From the NCBI RefSeq assembly GCF_900583165.1, contig NZ_UTKY01000073.1, positions 62,001 to 126,000 on the forward strand: a stretch of DNA of 64,000 bases, read 5' to 3'. Of the stretch, positions 26,131 to 34,873 are shown piece after piece. Every line of letters starts with the position of its first letter. Within the stretch, counting starts at the first letter, position 1. The DNA comes from Pseudomonas viridiflava (GTDB taxonomy: Bacteria; Pseudomonadota; Gammaproteobacteria; Pseudomonadales; Pseudomonadaceae). The notes beneath the pieces are model-generated. The model ran no database searches. It was given only the letters and a program-made list of their open reading frames with translations, and was not told the DNA's origin. Both the position numbers and the translations under genes were made by a program.

Positions 26131-26949
26131 ATGTCGCGTCGTATCTCCCCCGTCATACCCGGCTTCGGGCTGACGCTGGGCTACACCGTGGTGTACCTCA
26201 GCCTGATCGTACTCATCCCGCTGGCGGCGATGTTTGTACACGCCGCTCAACTCACCTGGGATCAGTTCTGGAACATCATCTCCGCCCCGCGCGTGTTGGC
26301 GGCGCTGAAACTGAGCTTCAGCACCGCGCTGTACGCCGCGCTGATCAACGGCGTGATCGGCACGCTGCTGGCCTGGGTGCTGGTGCGCTACACCTTCCCC
26401 GGCCGCAAGATCATCGATGCGATGATCGACTTGCCGTTCGCCCTGCCCACTGCCGTCGCCGGTATCGCCCTGACCGCCCTGTACACGCCTAACGGCTTCG
26501 TCGGCCAGTTCGCCGCCGACCTGGGTTTCAAGATCGCCTACACCCCGTTGGGCATCACCCTTGCGCTGACCTTCGTCACCTTGCCGTTCGTGGTACGTAC
26601 GGTGCAGCCGGTACTGGCCGATATCCCCCGGGAAATCGAAGAAGCCGCCGCCTGCCTGGGCGCCAAGCCGTTGCAGGTGTTCCGTTACATCCTCGTGCCT
26701 GCGTTGCTGCCTGCCTGGCTGACCGGCTTCGCCCTGGCGTTTGCTCGAGGCGTGGGTGAGTACGGCTCGGTCATTTTCATCGCCGGCAACATGCCGATGA
26801 AAACCGAAATTTTGCCGTTGCTGATCATGGTCAAGCTCGACCAATACGACTATCGCGGTGCCACCTCCATCGGTGTGCTGATGCTGGTGGTTTCCTTTGT
26901 CTTGCTGCTGCTGATCAACTTGTTGCAGCGGCGCATCGAACGTCCATAA
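26131..26949 (+). CDS. cysT: Sulfate/thiosulfate ABC transporter permease CysT
   Basis: 272 aa, six membrane segments, with the EAA loop (EIEEAAACLGAKPLQVF) that contacts the ATPase and the conserved FARGVGEYGSVIFI segment. One half of the permease dimer; CysW is the other. cysW starts 13 bases after its stop. Confidence 0.97.
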   Translation: MSRRISPVIPGFGLTLGYTVVYLSLIVLIPLAAMFVHAAQLTWDQFWNIISAPRVLAALKLSFSTALYAALINGVIGTLLAWVLVRYTFPGRKIIDAMIDLPFALPTAVAGIALTALYTPNGFVGQFAADLGFKIAYTPLGITLALTFVTLPFVVRTVQPVLADIPREIEEAAACLGAKPLQVFRYILVPALLPAWLTGFALAFARGVGEYGSVIFIAGNMPMKTEILPLLIMVKLDQYDYRGATSIGVLMLVVSFVLLLLINLLQRRIERP

Positions 26950-26962
26950 GGAGGCGCGGAAC

Positions 26963-27835
26963 ATGTCCCAATCGTCTATTTCCGCCGCGTCCTCGGCCAA
27001 CGCCGCCCGCCGTGGCAGCGCGACCTCGCGACGTATCCTGATCGGCCTTGGCTGGCTGGTATTCGTGTTGTTCCTGTTGCTGCCACTGCTGATCGTGGTG
27101 ACCCAGGGCCTGAAGAACGGCGTCGGTTCGTTCTTCACCGCGATCCTTGAACCCGACGCGCTGTCAGCACTGAAACTCACGGTGATCGCCGTGGCGATTT
27201 CGGTGCCGCTCAACGTGGTGTTTGGCGTCAGCGCTGCCTGGTGCGTGAGCAAATACTCGTTCCGTGGCAAGAGCATCCTGGTGACGCTGATCGACCTGCC
27301 GTTCTCGGTGTCCCCGGTGATCGCGGGCCTGGTCTACGTGCTGATGTTCGGCGCCCAGGGCTTCTTTGGCCCGTGGCTGCAAGACCACGACATCCAGATC
27401 GTCTTCGCCTTGCCCGGCATTGTGCTGGCGACCATCTTCGTCACCGTGCCGTTCGTGGCCCGTGAACTGATCCCGCTGATGCAAGAGCAGGGCACCCAGG
27501 AAGAAGAGGCCGCACGCCTGCTCGGCGCCAATGGCTGGCAGATGTTCTGGCATGTGACCGTGCCGAACATCAAGTGGGGCCTGATCTACGGCGTGGTGCT
27601 GTGTACCGCACGGGCCATGGGTGAGTTCGGCGCGGTGTCGGTGGTGTCCGGCCACATTCGCGGCGTCACCAACACCCTGCCGCTGCACGTCGAGATTCTC
27701 TATAACGAATACAACCACGTCGCCGCCTTTGCGGTGGCCAGCCTGCTGCTGATCCTGGCGCTCTTCATCCTGCTGCTCAAGCAGTGGAGCGAGAACCGTA
27801 TCAACCGCCTGCGCAACAGTGCCGGTGAGGAATAA
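26963..27835 (+). CDS. cysW: Sulfate/thiosulfate ABC transporter permease CysW
   Basis: 290 aa with an N-terminal Ser/Ala-rich tail and six membrane segments. EAA loop EEEAARLLGANGWQMF and the family segment ARAMGEFGAVSVVSG are present. GGAGG lies just upstream of the ATG. Stop and the cysA start are three bases apart, indicating coupled translation. Confidence 0.97.
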   Translation: MSQSSISAASSANAARRGSATSRRILIGLGWLVFVLFLLLPLLIVVTQGLKNGVGSFFTAILEPDALSALKLTVIAVAISVPLNVVFGVSAAWCVSKYSFRGKSILVTLIDLPFSVSPVIAGLVYVLMFGAQGFFGPWLQDHDIQIVFALPGIVLATIFVTVPFVARELIPLMQEQGTQEEEAARLLGANGWQMFWHVTVPNIKWGLIYGVVLCTARAMGEFGAVSVVSGHIRGVTNTLPLHVEILYNEYNHVAAFAVASLLLILALFILLLKQWSENRINRLRNSAGEE

Positions 27836-27838
27836 GTC

Positions 27839-28819
27839 ATGTCGATCGAAGTCCGTAATGTCAGCAAGAACTTCAACGCCTTCAAGGCCCTGAACAGCAT
27901 CAATCTGGATATCCAGAGTGGCGAGCTGGTGGCGTTGCTGGGCCCGTCCGGCTGCGGCAAGACCACCTTGCTGCGCATCATCGCCGGCCTGGAAACCCCG
28001 GATGACGGCAGCATCGTGTTCCACGGTGAAGACGTCTCGGGCCACGATGTGCGTGATCGCAACGTCGGGTTTGTGTTCCAGCACTATGCGTTGTTCCGCC
28101 ACATGACTGTGTTCGACAACGTCGCGTTCGGCCTGCGCATGAAGCCCAAGAACCAGCGCCCGAACGAAAGCCAGATCGCCAGTAAAGTCCACGAGCTGCT
28201 AAACATGGTGCAACTCGATTGGCTGTCCGACCGCTACCCTGAGCAACTCTCCGGTGGCCAACGCCAACGTATCGCCCTGGCCCGTGCCCTGGCGGTCGAA
28301 CCGAAAGTGCTGCTGCTCGACGAACCCTTCGGCGCCCTCGACGCCAAGGTGCGTAAAGAGCTGCGCCGCTGGCTGGCGCGCCTGCACGAAGACATCAACC
28401 TGACCTCGGTGTTTGTGACCCACGACCAGGAAGAGGCCATGGAAGTCGCCGACCGTATCGTGGTGATGAACAAGGGCGTGATCGAGCAGATCGGTTCGCC
28501 GGGTGAAGTCTACGAAAACCCGGCGAGCGACTTTGTGTACCACTTCCTGGGCGACTCCAACCGCTTGCACCTGGGCGAAGACAACCACGTACTGTTCCGC
28601 CCCCACGAAGTGTCGCTGTCGCGTCATGAACTGGAAGACCACCACGCCGCCGAAGTGCGCGACATCCGCCCACTGGGTGCGACCACGCGGGTGACGCTGA
28701 AGGTGGAGGGCCAGAGCGAGCTGATCGAAGCTGAAGTGGTGAAAGACCACGACAGCCTCACCGGCCTGGCCCGTGGCGAGACCTTGTTCTTCAAGCCCAA
28801 GGTCTGGCAAAAGGCCTAA
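27839..28819 (+). CDS. cysA: Sulfate/thiosulfate ABC transporter ATPase CysA
   Basis: 326 aa. Walker A GPSGCGKTT (about residues 35-43), signature LSGGQRQR, Walker B LLLDEPFGALD, switch histidine in THDQEEAME, and a C-terminal regulatory beta domain as in MalK/CysA. Energises the CysTW permease. Last gene of the sulfate operon; followed by a REP doublet, with no separate terminator seen. Confidence 0.97.
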   Translation: MSIEVRNVSKNFNAFKALNSINLDIQSGELVALLGPSGCGKTTLLRIIAGLETPDDGSIVFHGEDVSGHDVRDRNVGFVFQHYALFRHMTVFDNVAFGLRMKPKNQRPNESQIASKVHELLNMVQLDWLSDRYPEQLSGGQRQRIALARALAVEPKVLLLDEPFGALDAKVRKELRRWLARLHEDINLTSVFVTHDQEEAMEVADRIVVMNKGVIEQIGSPGEVYENPASDFVYHFLGDSNRLHLGEDNHVLFRPHEVSLSRHELEDHHAAEVRDIRPLGATTRVTLKVEGQSELIEAEVVKDHDSLTGLARGETLFFKPKVWQKA

Positions 28820-28851
28820 ACCTCACCCCCTAACCCAATGTGGAAATGGGA

Positions 28852-28952
28852 TCAAAATGTGGGAGGGGGCTTGCCCCCGATAGCGGTCTATCAGTGACAA
28901 GTGTAATGACTGATCCACTGCTATCGGGAGCAAGCCCCCTCCCACATTTAGA
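28852..28952. repeat. REP doublet (REPIN)
   Basis: Inverted pair of the GTGGGAGGGGGCTTGCCCCC repeat between the convergent ends of cysA and the Mpo1-like gene; its right arm overlaps the last codons of the latter. Confidence 0.93.
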
Positions 28953-29475
28953 CTCCGCTCGGCTTTAGATCGCGGCGTGCGATTGGCCCCGAGCGCGTTT
29001 CAATCTGCTGCTTGAGCTCATGCCGCAACCCCAGCAAAAACGCCAGCTCCGCCACCACAAACAACGGCCCCACGATCAGACCCGACACGTCATCCACAAA
29101 CGCGGGTTTCTTGCCTTCGTAGTAATGCCCGACAAACTGAATCACCCAGCCCACCACAAACATCCCGATGCCGCTGCTTAACCACACCAGCGTGCTCTGC
29201 GCTGCCAACACATGCCCGGCCCACACCGACAAGCCCATCAACAGGGTCATCAGCGCGCCCAGCGCCAGCTCAAGACGCAAATAGAACCACGCCGAAAACA
29301 GCGCAAGCAGTACCGCTGGCGATAGCCACAACCCGCCTACGGGCCATTCAGGGCGCGACAGCAACACCGCCACCGCGACGACAATCAACGGGATGCCGAT
29401 AAAGTGGCTGGCAATATTGCGCGGGTCGCGGTGGTAGGCGGCGTATTGGCTGAGGTGGTCGACGAGGCTTTTCAT
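28948..29475 (-). CDS. Mpo1-like (DUF962) membrane protein
   Basis: 175 aa from ATG 29475, behind AGGAGGAATAACA. Four or more membrane segments. The N-terminal YAAYHRDPRNIASHFIGIPL and central VGWVIQFVGHYYEGKKPAF carry the histidines typical of the DUF962/Mpo1 family, whose yeast member is a Fe(II)-dependent dioxygenase in 2-hydroxy fatty acid alpha-oxidation. The bacterial substrate is not known. Confidence 0.85.
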   Translation of the reverse strand: MKSLVDHLSQYAAYHRDPRNIASHFIGIPLIVVAVAVLLSRPEWPVGGLWLSPAVLLALFSAWFYLRLELALGALMTLLMGLSVWAGHVLAAQSTLVWLSSGIGMFVVGWVIQFVGHYYEGKKPAFVDDVSGLIVGPLFVVAELAFLLGLRHELKQQIETRSGPIARRDLKPSGV

Positions 29476-29558
29476 TGTTATTCCTCCTGTAGGATGTTTA
29501 ATCATGCCCTGTCAGCCATCGACTAACTGTCAATTGGGCGACACTCTGTGGAGTTCTC

Positions 29559-30251
29559 ATGATTGCGTCGAAATGGCACGCCCGATTGGCCGCCGGCCAC
29601 TGGTTCAGCCACTTGCCCATCGAGCTACAGCGTAGTCTGCTGGCGACGGCGCGCTTGCGCTCGCTGACGGCTGGAGAGTACCTGTTCAAGCGCGGCGATC
29701 CGCCTTGCGGCCTGTATGCCGTGCTGGAAGGCGCGGTGCGGGTCAGCGCGGTGAATGCCCAGGGCAAGGAAGCGGTATTGAGCCTGGTGGAACCACCTTA
29801 CTGGTTCGGTGAAATCTGCCTGTTCGACAGCTTGCCGCGCACCCACGATGCGCTGGCGATGGGGCCTTGCACACTGTTGCAGGTGCCGCAGGCGCAGATG
29901 CTTGAAATATTGGGTGAGCACCCAGTGTATTGGCGGGACGTGGCACTGTTGATGAGCCACAAGCTGCGCTTGTCATTGATCAATATCGAGCAGATCAGCC
30001 TGATGTGCACGTCGCAGCGCCTGGCCCACCGGCTGCTGATGATCGCTGAAGGCTACGGCGAAATCGCCCAGGCGCGCCGCGTCCTGCAGTTGCCGCAGGA
30101 AGACCTGGCGGCGATGTTGGGCCTGTCGCGCCAGACCACCAACAGTCTGCTCAAGACGCTGGAACAGCAAGGCATCATCGCCTTGAGCTACGCAGCGATT
30201 GAGGTGCTGGACCTGCAACGCCTGCGGCAGGCCGCAGGCGTCGGCGGTTGA
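29559..30251 (+). CDS. Crp/Fnr-family transcriptional regulator
   Basis: 230 aa. An N-terminal cyclic-nucleotide-binding beta-barrel (about 20-135, LFKRGDPPCGLYAVLEGAVR, then WFGEICLFD) is followed by a long dimerisation helix and a C-terminal winged helix (about 165-225, QEDLAAMLGLSRQTTNSLLK). No FNR-type cysteine cluster is present, and the cAMP-pocket Arg is not evident, so the ligand may differ from cAMP. It is divergent from the Mpo1-like gene, a possible target. Confidence 0.88.
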   Translation: MIASKWHARLAAGHWFSHLPIELQRSLLATARLRSLTAGEYLFKRGDPPCGLYAVLEGAVRVSAVNAQGKEAVLSLVEPPYWFGEICLFDSLPRTHDALAMGPCTLLQVPQAQMLEILGEHPVYWRDVALLMSHKLRLSLINIEQISLMCTSQRLAHRLLMIAEGYGEIAQARRVLQLPQEDLAAMLGLSRQTTNSLLKTLEQQGIIALSYAAIEVLDLQRLRQAAGVGG

Positions 30252-30252
30252 A

Positions 30253-30663
30253 CTACGAACCGCGATACGTTGAGAACCCATAAGGGCTGAGCAATAGGGG
30301 GATGTGGTAGTGCTGGTCGACCTGCTTGACCTGGAAAATCACCGGCACCTCAGGGAAGAACGTCTCGCGGCCGGCCTTTTTGTAGTAATCGCCGGTCTTG
30401 AACACCACGCGATACTCACCCGGCTTCATGCTGCGGTTGGCCGGGAACAATTCGGCGATGCGGCCCTGCTGATTGGTAACGCCTTCAGACAGCGACTGCC
30501 ATTGATCGCCCACCTGTTGCTCCAGAGTGACACTCACGCCAGCAGACGGCAGGCCGTTCTCCAGGTTGAGCACGTGGACGCTCAGCGGGTTGCCGTCCGC
30601 CAGTGCCAGGTTGCACAGGCCGCTCAGGCTGAGGGCGGCGAGGGTCATGCTTAAGGTTTTCAT
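30253..30663 (-). CDS. hiuH: Periplasmic 5-hydroxyisourate hydrolase (transthyretin-like)
   Basis: 136 aa with a Sec signal peptide (about 1-22, cleavage after ALA). The mature part has the family N-terminal histidine (LSVHVLNLENGLPS), the central arginine and the C-terminal YRGS tetrapeptide that closes the active site. It hydrolyses 5-hydroxyisourate in the urate pathway. The next gene upstream on the same strand is GlcG/HbpS-like, with 23 bases between. In E. coli the orthologue is controlled by the copper/peroxide-responsive HprR; a truncated regulator of that kind is divergent nearby. Confidence 0.93.
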   Translation of the reverse strand: MKTLSMTLAALSLSGLCNLALADGNPLSVHVLNLENGLPSAGVSVTLEQQVGDQWQSLSEGVTNQQGRIAELFPANRSMKPGEYRVVFKTGDYYKKAGRETFFPEVPVIFQVKQVDQHYHIPLLLSPYGFSTYRGS

Positions 30664-30686
30664 TGTGACGTCCTTTCGAGGAGGGA

Positions 30687-31160
30687 TCAGCGGGTAGTTT
30701 TCAAGCCCAATTGCTCGGCCGCCTGCACGGCGCAGGCTTCATCCTGCGCAGCGCCGCCGGCACCGGCGATGCCCAGCGCACCGACCAATTCGGCATCGGC
30801 AAACAGCGGCACGCCGCCACCGAGCAACAGCAACTCGGGCAAGCTGTTAAGGTTGGCCGCTTCGGGGTTGTTGCGGGCGCGCTCGGCAAACAAGCGGGTC
30901 GGGGTTTTGGTCGACAGCGCGGTGTATGCCTTGCGTTGGCTGGCGACGCTGTTGTGCGGGCCGACGCCATCGGCCCGCAGGCCCAGCAGCAGGTTGCCGC
31001 CGCGGTCGAGCACGGTCAGCGCTGCGGTGCAGTGGGTCAGGCTGGCATCGGCCAATTGGCGCGCGGTGCGTAGATCAAGCTCGGCATGCCGGGGCAGTTG
31101 CGGCGTAGCCTGGGCGGCGGTGCAGACGGCAAGGCTCAAGAACAGTGCAGTGCGATACAT
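30687..31160 (-). CDS. GlcG/HbpS-family periplasmic protein
   Basis: 157 aa with a signal peptide (MYRTALFLSLAVCTAAQA). The fold signature is LTVLDRGGNLLLGLRADG, then SQRKAYTA, then the glycine-rich LLLGGGVPLF and GALGIAGAGG. Members of this family (DUF336) bind haem or small cofactors; the exact role is unknown. Co-directional with hiuH, so probably an operon of periplasmic stress proteins. Confidence 0.85.
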   Translation of the reverse strand: MYRTALFLSLAVCTAAQATPQLPRHAELDLRTARQLADASLTHCTAALTVLDRGGNLLLGLRADGVGPHNSVASQRKAYTALSTKTPTRLFAERARNNPEAANLNSLPELLLLGGGVPLFADAELVGALGIAGAGGAAQDEACAVQAAEQLGLKTTR

Positions 31161-31260
31161 GGTGAAGGCTCCGTAAAACAGGCCGTCACGTTAGCCAGCG
31201 GGCATGGTCGGAAGCCGCACAATTTGATGACAAAGTTGTAATCAAACCACGAGGTAAGGC

Positions 31261-31620
31261 ATGCAGGTGTTGTTAGTGGAAGACCAGCCCAAGCTGGCGC
31301 AGCGCATGGCCCAGGGCTTGAGTGAGGCGGGCTTCACCGTAGAAGTTGCGGCCAATGGCATGGCGGCGTTGCGCTTTGTTGAAAGCACTGAATACGACCT
31401 GGTGATCCTGGATGTGATGTTGCCCGGTTTGAACGCTTGGAAACTGCAGCAGGCGATTCGGCAAAAGGGCGACACACCGATGCTGTTTTTGACCACGGCG
31501 GATGGCATTGAAGACCGCCTGCGTGGGTTGGAACTGCATGAGGATGATTATTTGCTCAAGCCGTTTGAGGATAAGGCGTTGGTGGTGCGGGTGAGGAAGC
31601 TGCTTCGGCGTGGGCGGTGA
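31261..31620 (+). CDS. Truncated OmpR-type response regulator (receiver domain only)
   Basis: 119 aa. A complete receiver: LLVEDQP acidic pocket, phospho-acceptor D51 in LVILDVMLPGLN, T78/T79 and K100 in LLKPF. The sequence closely resembles CopR/IrlR/HprR-type metal and redox regulators up to the linker VRKLLRRGR, where those continue into a winged-helix domain; here a TGA follows at once and a REP doublet begins. No histidine kinase follows. Probably a decayed regulator of the divergent hiuH operon, or a single-domain phosphate sink. Confidence 0.75.
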   Translation: MQVLLVEDQPKLAQRMAQGLSEAGFTVEVAANGMAALRFVESTEYDLVILDVMLPGLNAWKLQQAIRQKGDTPMLFLTTADGIEDRLRGLELHEDDYLLKPFEDKALVVRVRKLLRRGR

Positions 31621-31736
31621 CTGGTAGGGCCTCATCGGGGGCAAGCCCCCTCCCACACTGGACAGTGTTCACCCTTTGGTTTTGTGAATACAGTCAAATG
31701 TGGGAGGGGGCTTGCCCCCGATGGGGCCTTACCAGC
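31621..31736. repeat. REP doublet in tail-out orientation
   Basis: CCCCCGAT-side ends face outward (CTGGTAGGGCCTCATCGGGG to GATGGGGCCTTACCAG), the reverse of most doublets in the window. It starts directly at the stop of the truncated response regulator. The same outward layout recurs at 49443-49543. Confidence 0.92.
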
Positions 31737-31750
31737 CACTACAAAACCCC

Positions 31751-32755
31751 CTACCTCAACCCCTCCCGAAACTGCCCCGGCGTCATCCCCGTCCACCGCT
31801 TGAACGCCCGGTTGAAACTGCTGGTATCGGCAAACCCCAACAAATGACTGATCTCCGCCAATGAGCACTGCGGGTCCCGCAAATGCAACAACGCCAAAGT
31901 CTCCCGGCACTCATTCAGCAACGCATCAAATCGACAGCCCTCATCCGCCAGATGCCGCTGCAAGCTGCGCAAACTCAGGTGCAGCGCCTGCGCCACGCGT
32001 TCGGCACTGGGCTCGCCATCGGGCAATTGCGCTTCAATCACCCGCCGCACCTTGCGCTCCCACGTCAGTGGTTGCAGCTGGGCGAGGGTGCGCTTGAGAA
32101 CGGTTTCGTTGTGCTCGGCCAGCTCCGGGTTGGCGTCGTCTAGGTGGCTGTCGAAGTCGTGGGCGGCGAATTCCAGTCGGTCTTCCTCAGCGCCGAAAAA
32201 TACCGGCGCGCGAAACACCGTATGCCAAGGCGTGGGGTCGGCGGGTTCCGGGCGCCTTAGATACACGGCCAAGGGCGCGTAGTCGCGGCCCAGGCGATTG
32301 CGACAAGTGCGTACATAAATCGCCGCAAACGCATCAATGGCTTCAAACGCCGGCGCCGGGCTGCCCGGCGGTTGCAGCAGGCGAAAGCGATAACGCTCGC
32401 CGTCGCCTATAAGCTCCAGCGTCAGGGCATCGCTGACCACTTGGTGATAACGCACGATGCGCTCAAACACCTCCCGCAGGCTGCCACTGGCCACCAGCGC
32501 ATAGCCCAGCGCATGAAACGTGGTGGGGCTCACAAACCGCGACACCCGCAAGCCAATCGCTGGGTCGCCACTGGCCTGCACCGCCAATTCCCATAGGCGC
32601 GTGGTGGCAGACAGCGGGTAGCGCGCATTGGGGTCGTCCATCTGCTGCGGGTCGAGCCCGGCTTGCAGGCACAGCGCCGCGCTGTCGAGGCCCAGGGCGT
32701 CGAGCTGCTTGCGCAGGGCGCGGGTCCAGCTGGCAAGGGAGGTGGGTTCACTCAT
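31751..32755 (-). CDS. AraC-family transcriptional regulator (OruR/PchR-like ligand domain)
   Basis: 334 aa. The N-terminal two thirds are an arabinose_bd-type domain (LWELAVQASGDPAIGLRVS); the C-terminal 100 residues hold the double helix-turn-helix (ERVAQALHLSLRSLQRHLAD and LAEISHLLGFADTSSFNRAF, ending KRWTGMTPGQFR). Divergent, with about 100 bases between, from the alkane-hydroxylase-like desaturase gene, which is the likely target. Confidence 0.92.
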   Translation of the reverse strand: MSEPTSLASWTRALRKQLDALGLDSAALCLQAGLDPQQMDDPNARYPLSATTRLWELAVQASGDPAIGLRVSRFVSPTTFHALGYALVASGSLREVFERIVRYHQVVSDALTLELIGDGERYRFRLLQPPGSPAPAFEAIDAFAAIYVRTCRNRLGRDYAPLAVYLRRPEPADPTPWHTVFRAPVFFGAEEDRLEFAAHDFDSHLDDANPELAEHNETVLKRTLAQLQPLTWERKVRRVIEAQLPDGEPSAERVAQALHLSLRSLQRHLADEGCRFDALLNECRETLALLHLRDPQCSLAEISHLLGFADTSSFNRAFKRWTGMTPGQFREGLR

Positions 32756-32855
32756 GTCGATTGGCGCTTGCGGTCAACAGGTTGGCGTCCGGGGCTTGCG
32801 GCCTGCCAGATCGCTTGGGGCAGGATGAACGCATCGATAACCAGAGGATGTGATC

Positions 32856-33950
32856 ATGGACGGTACTTCTGCAAGTCCCCAGCAGATGAACGCGCAACAG
32901 CGTTCGGCGCATATCCGCGAAGTGGTGCTGGCCGAAGGCGTGCGCTTGCGCCAGCAACACCCCTGGCTGCTGCATCAGGATGCGCTGGGCGCGGGCATCC
33001 TGGCGTTTGCCTTGCTCGGGATGATCGGCTCGGCAGCGCTCTATATCACCGGTCACATGGCTTGGTGGGTGTGCTTGTTGCTCAATGCATTCCTGGCCTC
33101 GCTGACCCACGAGCTGGAACACGACCTGATCCACAGCATGTATTTTCGCAAGCAACGCCTGCCCCACAACCTGATGATGGGCCTGGTGTGGCTGGCGCGG
33201 CCGAGCACGATCAACCCTTGGATACGCCGCCACCTGCACCTCAACCATCACAAGGTGTCGGGCACCGAGACGGATATGGAAGAACGCGCCATCACCAACG
33301 GCGAGCCATGGGGGTTTGCGCGGTTATTGATGGTCGGCGATAACGTCATGTCGGCGTTTATCCGCCTGCTGCGGGCCAAGACCTGGAAGCACAAGTTCAG
33401 CATCCTCAAGCGCTCGCTGCTGGTGTACGCACCGCTGGCGCTGCTGCATTGGGGCGCTTGGTATGTGTTCCTTGGCTTTCATGCGGCCAATGGCATCGCC
33501 AGCCTCTTGGGCGCGCCGATCGAATGGTCAGCGGGTACTTTGCAGATGATGCAGGTGATCGATATCGCTGCCGTGGTGATCATCGGCCCCAATGTGCTGC
33601 GCACCTTTTGCCTGCATTTTGTCAGCTCCAACATGCACTACTACGGTGATGTGGAATTGGGCAACGTCATCCAACAAACCCAGGTACTGAACCCCTGGTG
33701 GATGTGGCCGTTGCAGGCGTTTTGCTTCAACTTCGGCAGCACCCACGGCATCCACCATTTTGTGGTGAAGGAACCGTTCTACATCCGCCAAATGACGGCC
33801 AGGGTCGCGCATAAAGTGATGGCCGAGATGGGCGTGCGCTTCAATGATTTCGGGACGTTTGCGCGGGCCAATCGGCTTGGCTTTCCACCGCCAGCAGGTT
33901 TTCGATCAGCGCCTTCGCCGCAGGCGACAAACGCGCCCCAGCGCGGCTGA
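32856..33950 (+). CDS. Fatty acid desaturase / alkane-hydroxylase-like membrane di-iron protein
   Basis: 364 aa from ATG 32856 (AGAGGA 8 bases upstream), not GTG 32850. Four membrane segments and three histidine boxes: HELEHDLIH, HLHLNHHK and HGIHHF, as in fatty acid desaturases and AlkB. Substrate cannot be read from sequence; its AraC neighbour of the fatty-acid/hydrocarbon type fits lipid modification. Its last 110 bases overlap the end of the convergent LysR gene, giving a proline-rich tail (FPPPAGFRSAPSPQ) after the usual end of the family. Confidence 0.88.
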   Translation: MDGTSASPQQMNAQQRSAHIREVVLAEGVRLRQQHPWLLHQDALGAGILAFALLGMIGSAALYITGHMAWWVCLLLNAFLASLTHELEHDLIHSMYFRKQRLPHNLMMGLVWLARPSTINPWIRRHLHLNHHKVSGTETDMEERAITNGEPWGFARLLMVGDNVMSAFIRLLRAKTWKHKFSILKRSLLVYAPLALLHWGAWYVFLGFHAANGIASLLGAPIEWSAGTLQMMQVIDIAAVVIIGPNVLRTFCLHFVSSNMHYYGDVELGNVIQQTQVLNPWWMWPLQAFCFNFGSTHGIHHFVVKEPFYIRQMTARVAHKVMAEMGVRFNDFGTFARANRLGFPPPAGFRSAPSPQATNAPQRG

Positions 33951-34776
33951 CCACGCCGCAGCGGTTGCTCAGGCTGTCCAGGGTGTGGGGCACGTTGCGC
34001 CAGTGCAGCGCCTTCAATGTGCCGCTGGCGAAGTCATCCACCAAGGCTTCTTCGGCGCCCAGGCCAATGGCGTCACACTGGCGCACGATGCTCGCCAGCA
34101 CGGCGAACTGCTCAAGCTCGATGGCGGGCGCAAAATCAATGCGCCCGCTGAGGTTGGCCAACAGTTTGCGCACGCCCGACGCGATCATTGAGGTGGCCAG
34201 CGGGTAGCCGAACAGATCGTTGGTGGACAGGCTGTCCTTGGCCAACAGCGGGTGCCCGGGCCGGCAAAAAAACACGGTGCGCCGGGGCGTCAGGGCCTGG
34301 GTCTGGAAACTCGGATCGGCTTCGAAGTGGCGCACATCGGCGATAAAAAAATCGATCTCCTCGCGGCTCAGACTGCGACCGAGTTTTTCCCAGTTATCCA
34401 CCTGCAAGGCAGTGCGCACCTTGGGGTAGGTGGTGATAAAGCGCGCCATGGCGTTAGGCACTAGGTTTACGGCCGCCACTGCGTCGCAGCCCCAGCGCAC
34501 TTCACCGGCGTCGAGCTTGGTCATGCGCGTGACTTCATGGCTCAGTAACGCAGCACCCTGCACCAGGCTCAGGGCATGCTGCAGCACCACCTGGCCTTCG
34601 GGCGTAGGGCGCAGGTCTTTGTGGGCGCGGTCTACCAGCACGCAACCGAACTCCTGCTCCAGGCCCTGGATGCTGCGGCTGAACGCCGGCTGCGTGATGC
34701 CCATGGCGTCGGCAGCGCGCACGAAACTGCGGTGCTCGTTGAGCGCGATGAAATAGCGCAGTTGGCGAAGATCCAT
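33841..34776 (-). CDS. LysR-family transcriptional regulator
   Basis: 311 aa from ATG 34776 (MDLRQLRYFIALNEH). N-terminal winged helix-turn-helix (RAADAMGITQPAFSRSIQGL) and periplasmic-binding-like effector domain. Convergent with and overlapping the desaturase gene by 110 bases. The MFS gene ends about 100 bases beyond its start on the same strand, so there is no obvious divergent target. Confidence 0.9.
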   Translation of the reverse strand: MDLRQLRYFIALNEHRSFVRAADAMGITQPAFSRSIQGLEQEFGCVLVDRAHKDLRPTPEGQVVLQHALSLVQGAALLSHEVTRMTKLDAGEVRWGCDAVAAVNLVPNAMARFITTYPKVRTALQVDNWEKLGRSLSREEIDFFIADVRHFEADPSFQTQALTPRRTVFFCRPGHPLLAKDSLSTNDLFGYPLATSMIASGVRKLLANLSGRIDFAPAIELEQFAVLASIVRQCDAIGLGAEEALVDDFASGTLKALHWRNVPHTLDSLSNRCGVVSRAGARLSPAAKALIENLLAVESQADWPAQTSRNH

Positions 34777-34873
34777 GGGGCGCCCGGCGTCCAAGAGGGG
34801 AACCGGGATTTTAAAGGGCGCGCTTATTCCGTCAATGAAGCATTTTTGTTTTATCTAGATCTTAAATGCATAT

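Noticed and set aside
25060..27276. A 738-codon minus-strand frame across sbp, cysT and cysW
   Set aside because: It is antisense to three firmly identified genes and its product is His/Gln/Arg-rich without domain features; long antisense frames are common in high-GC genes.
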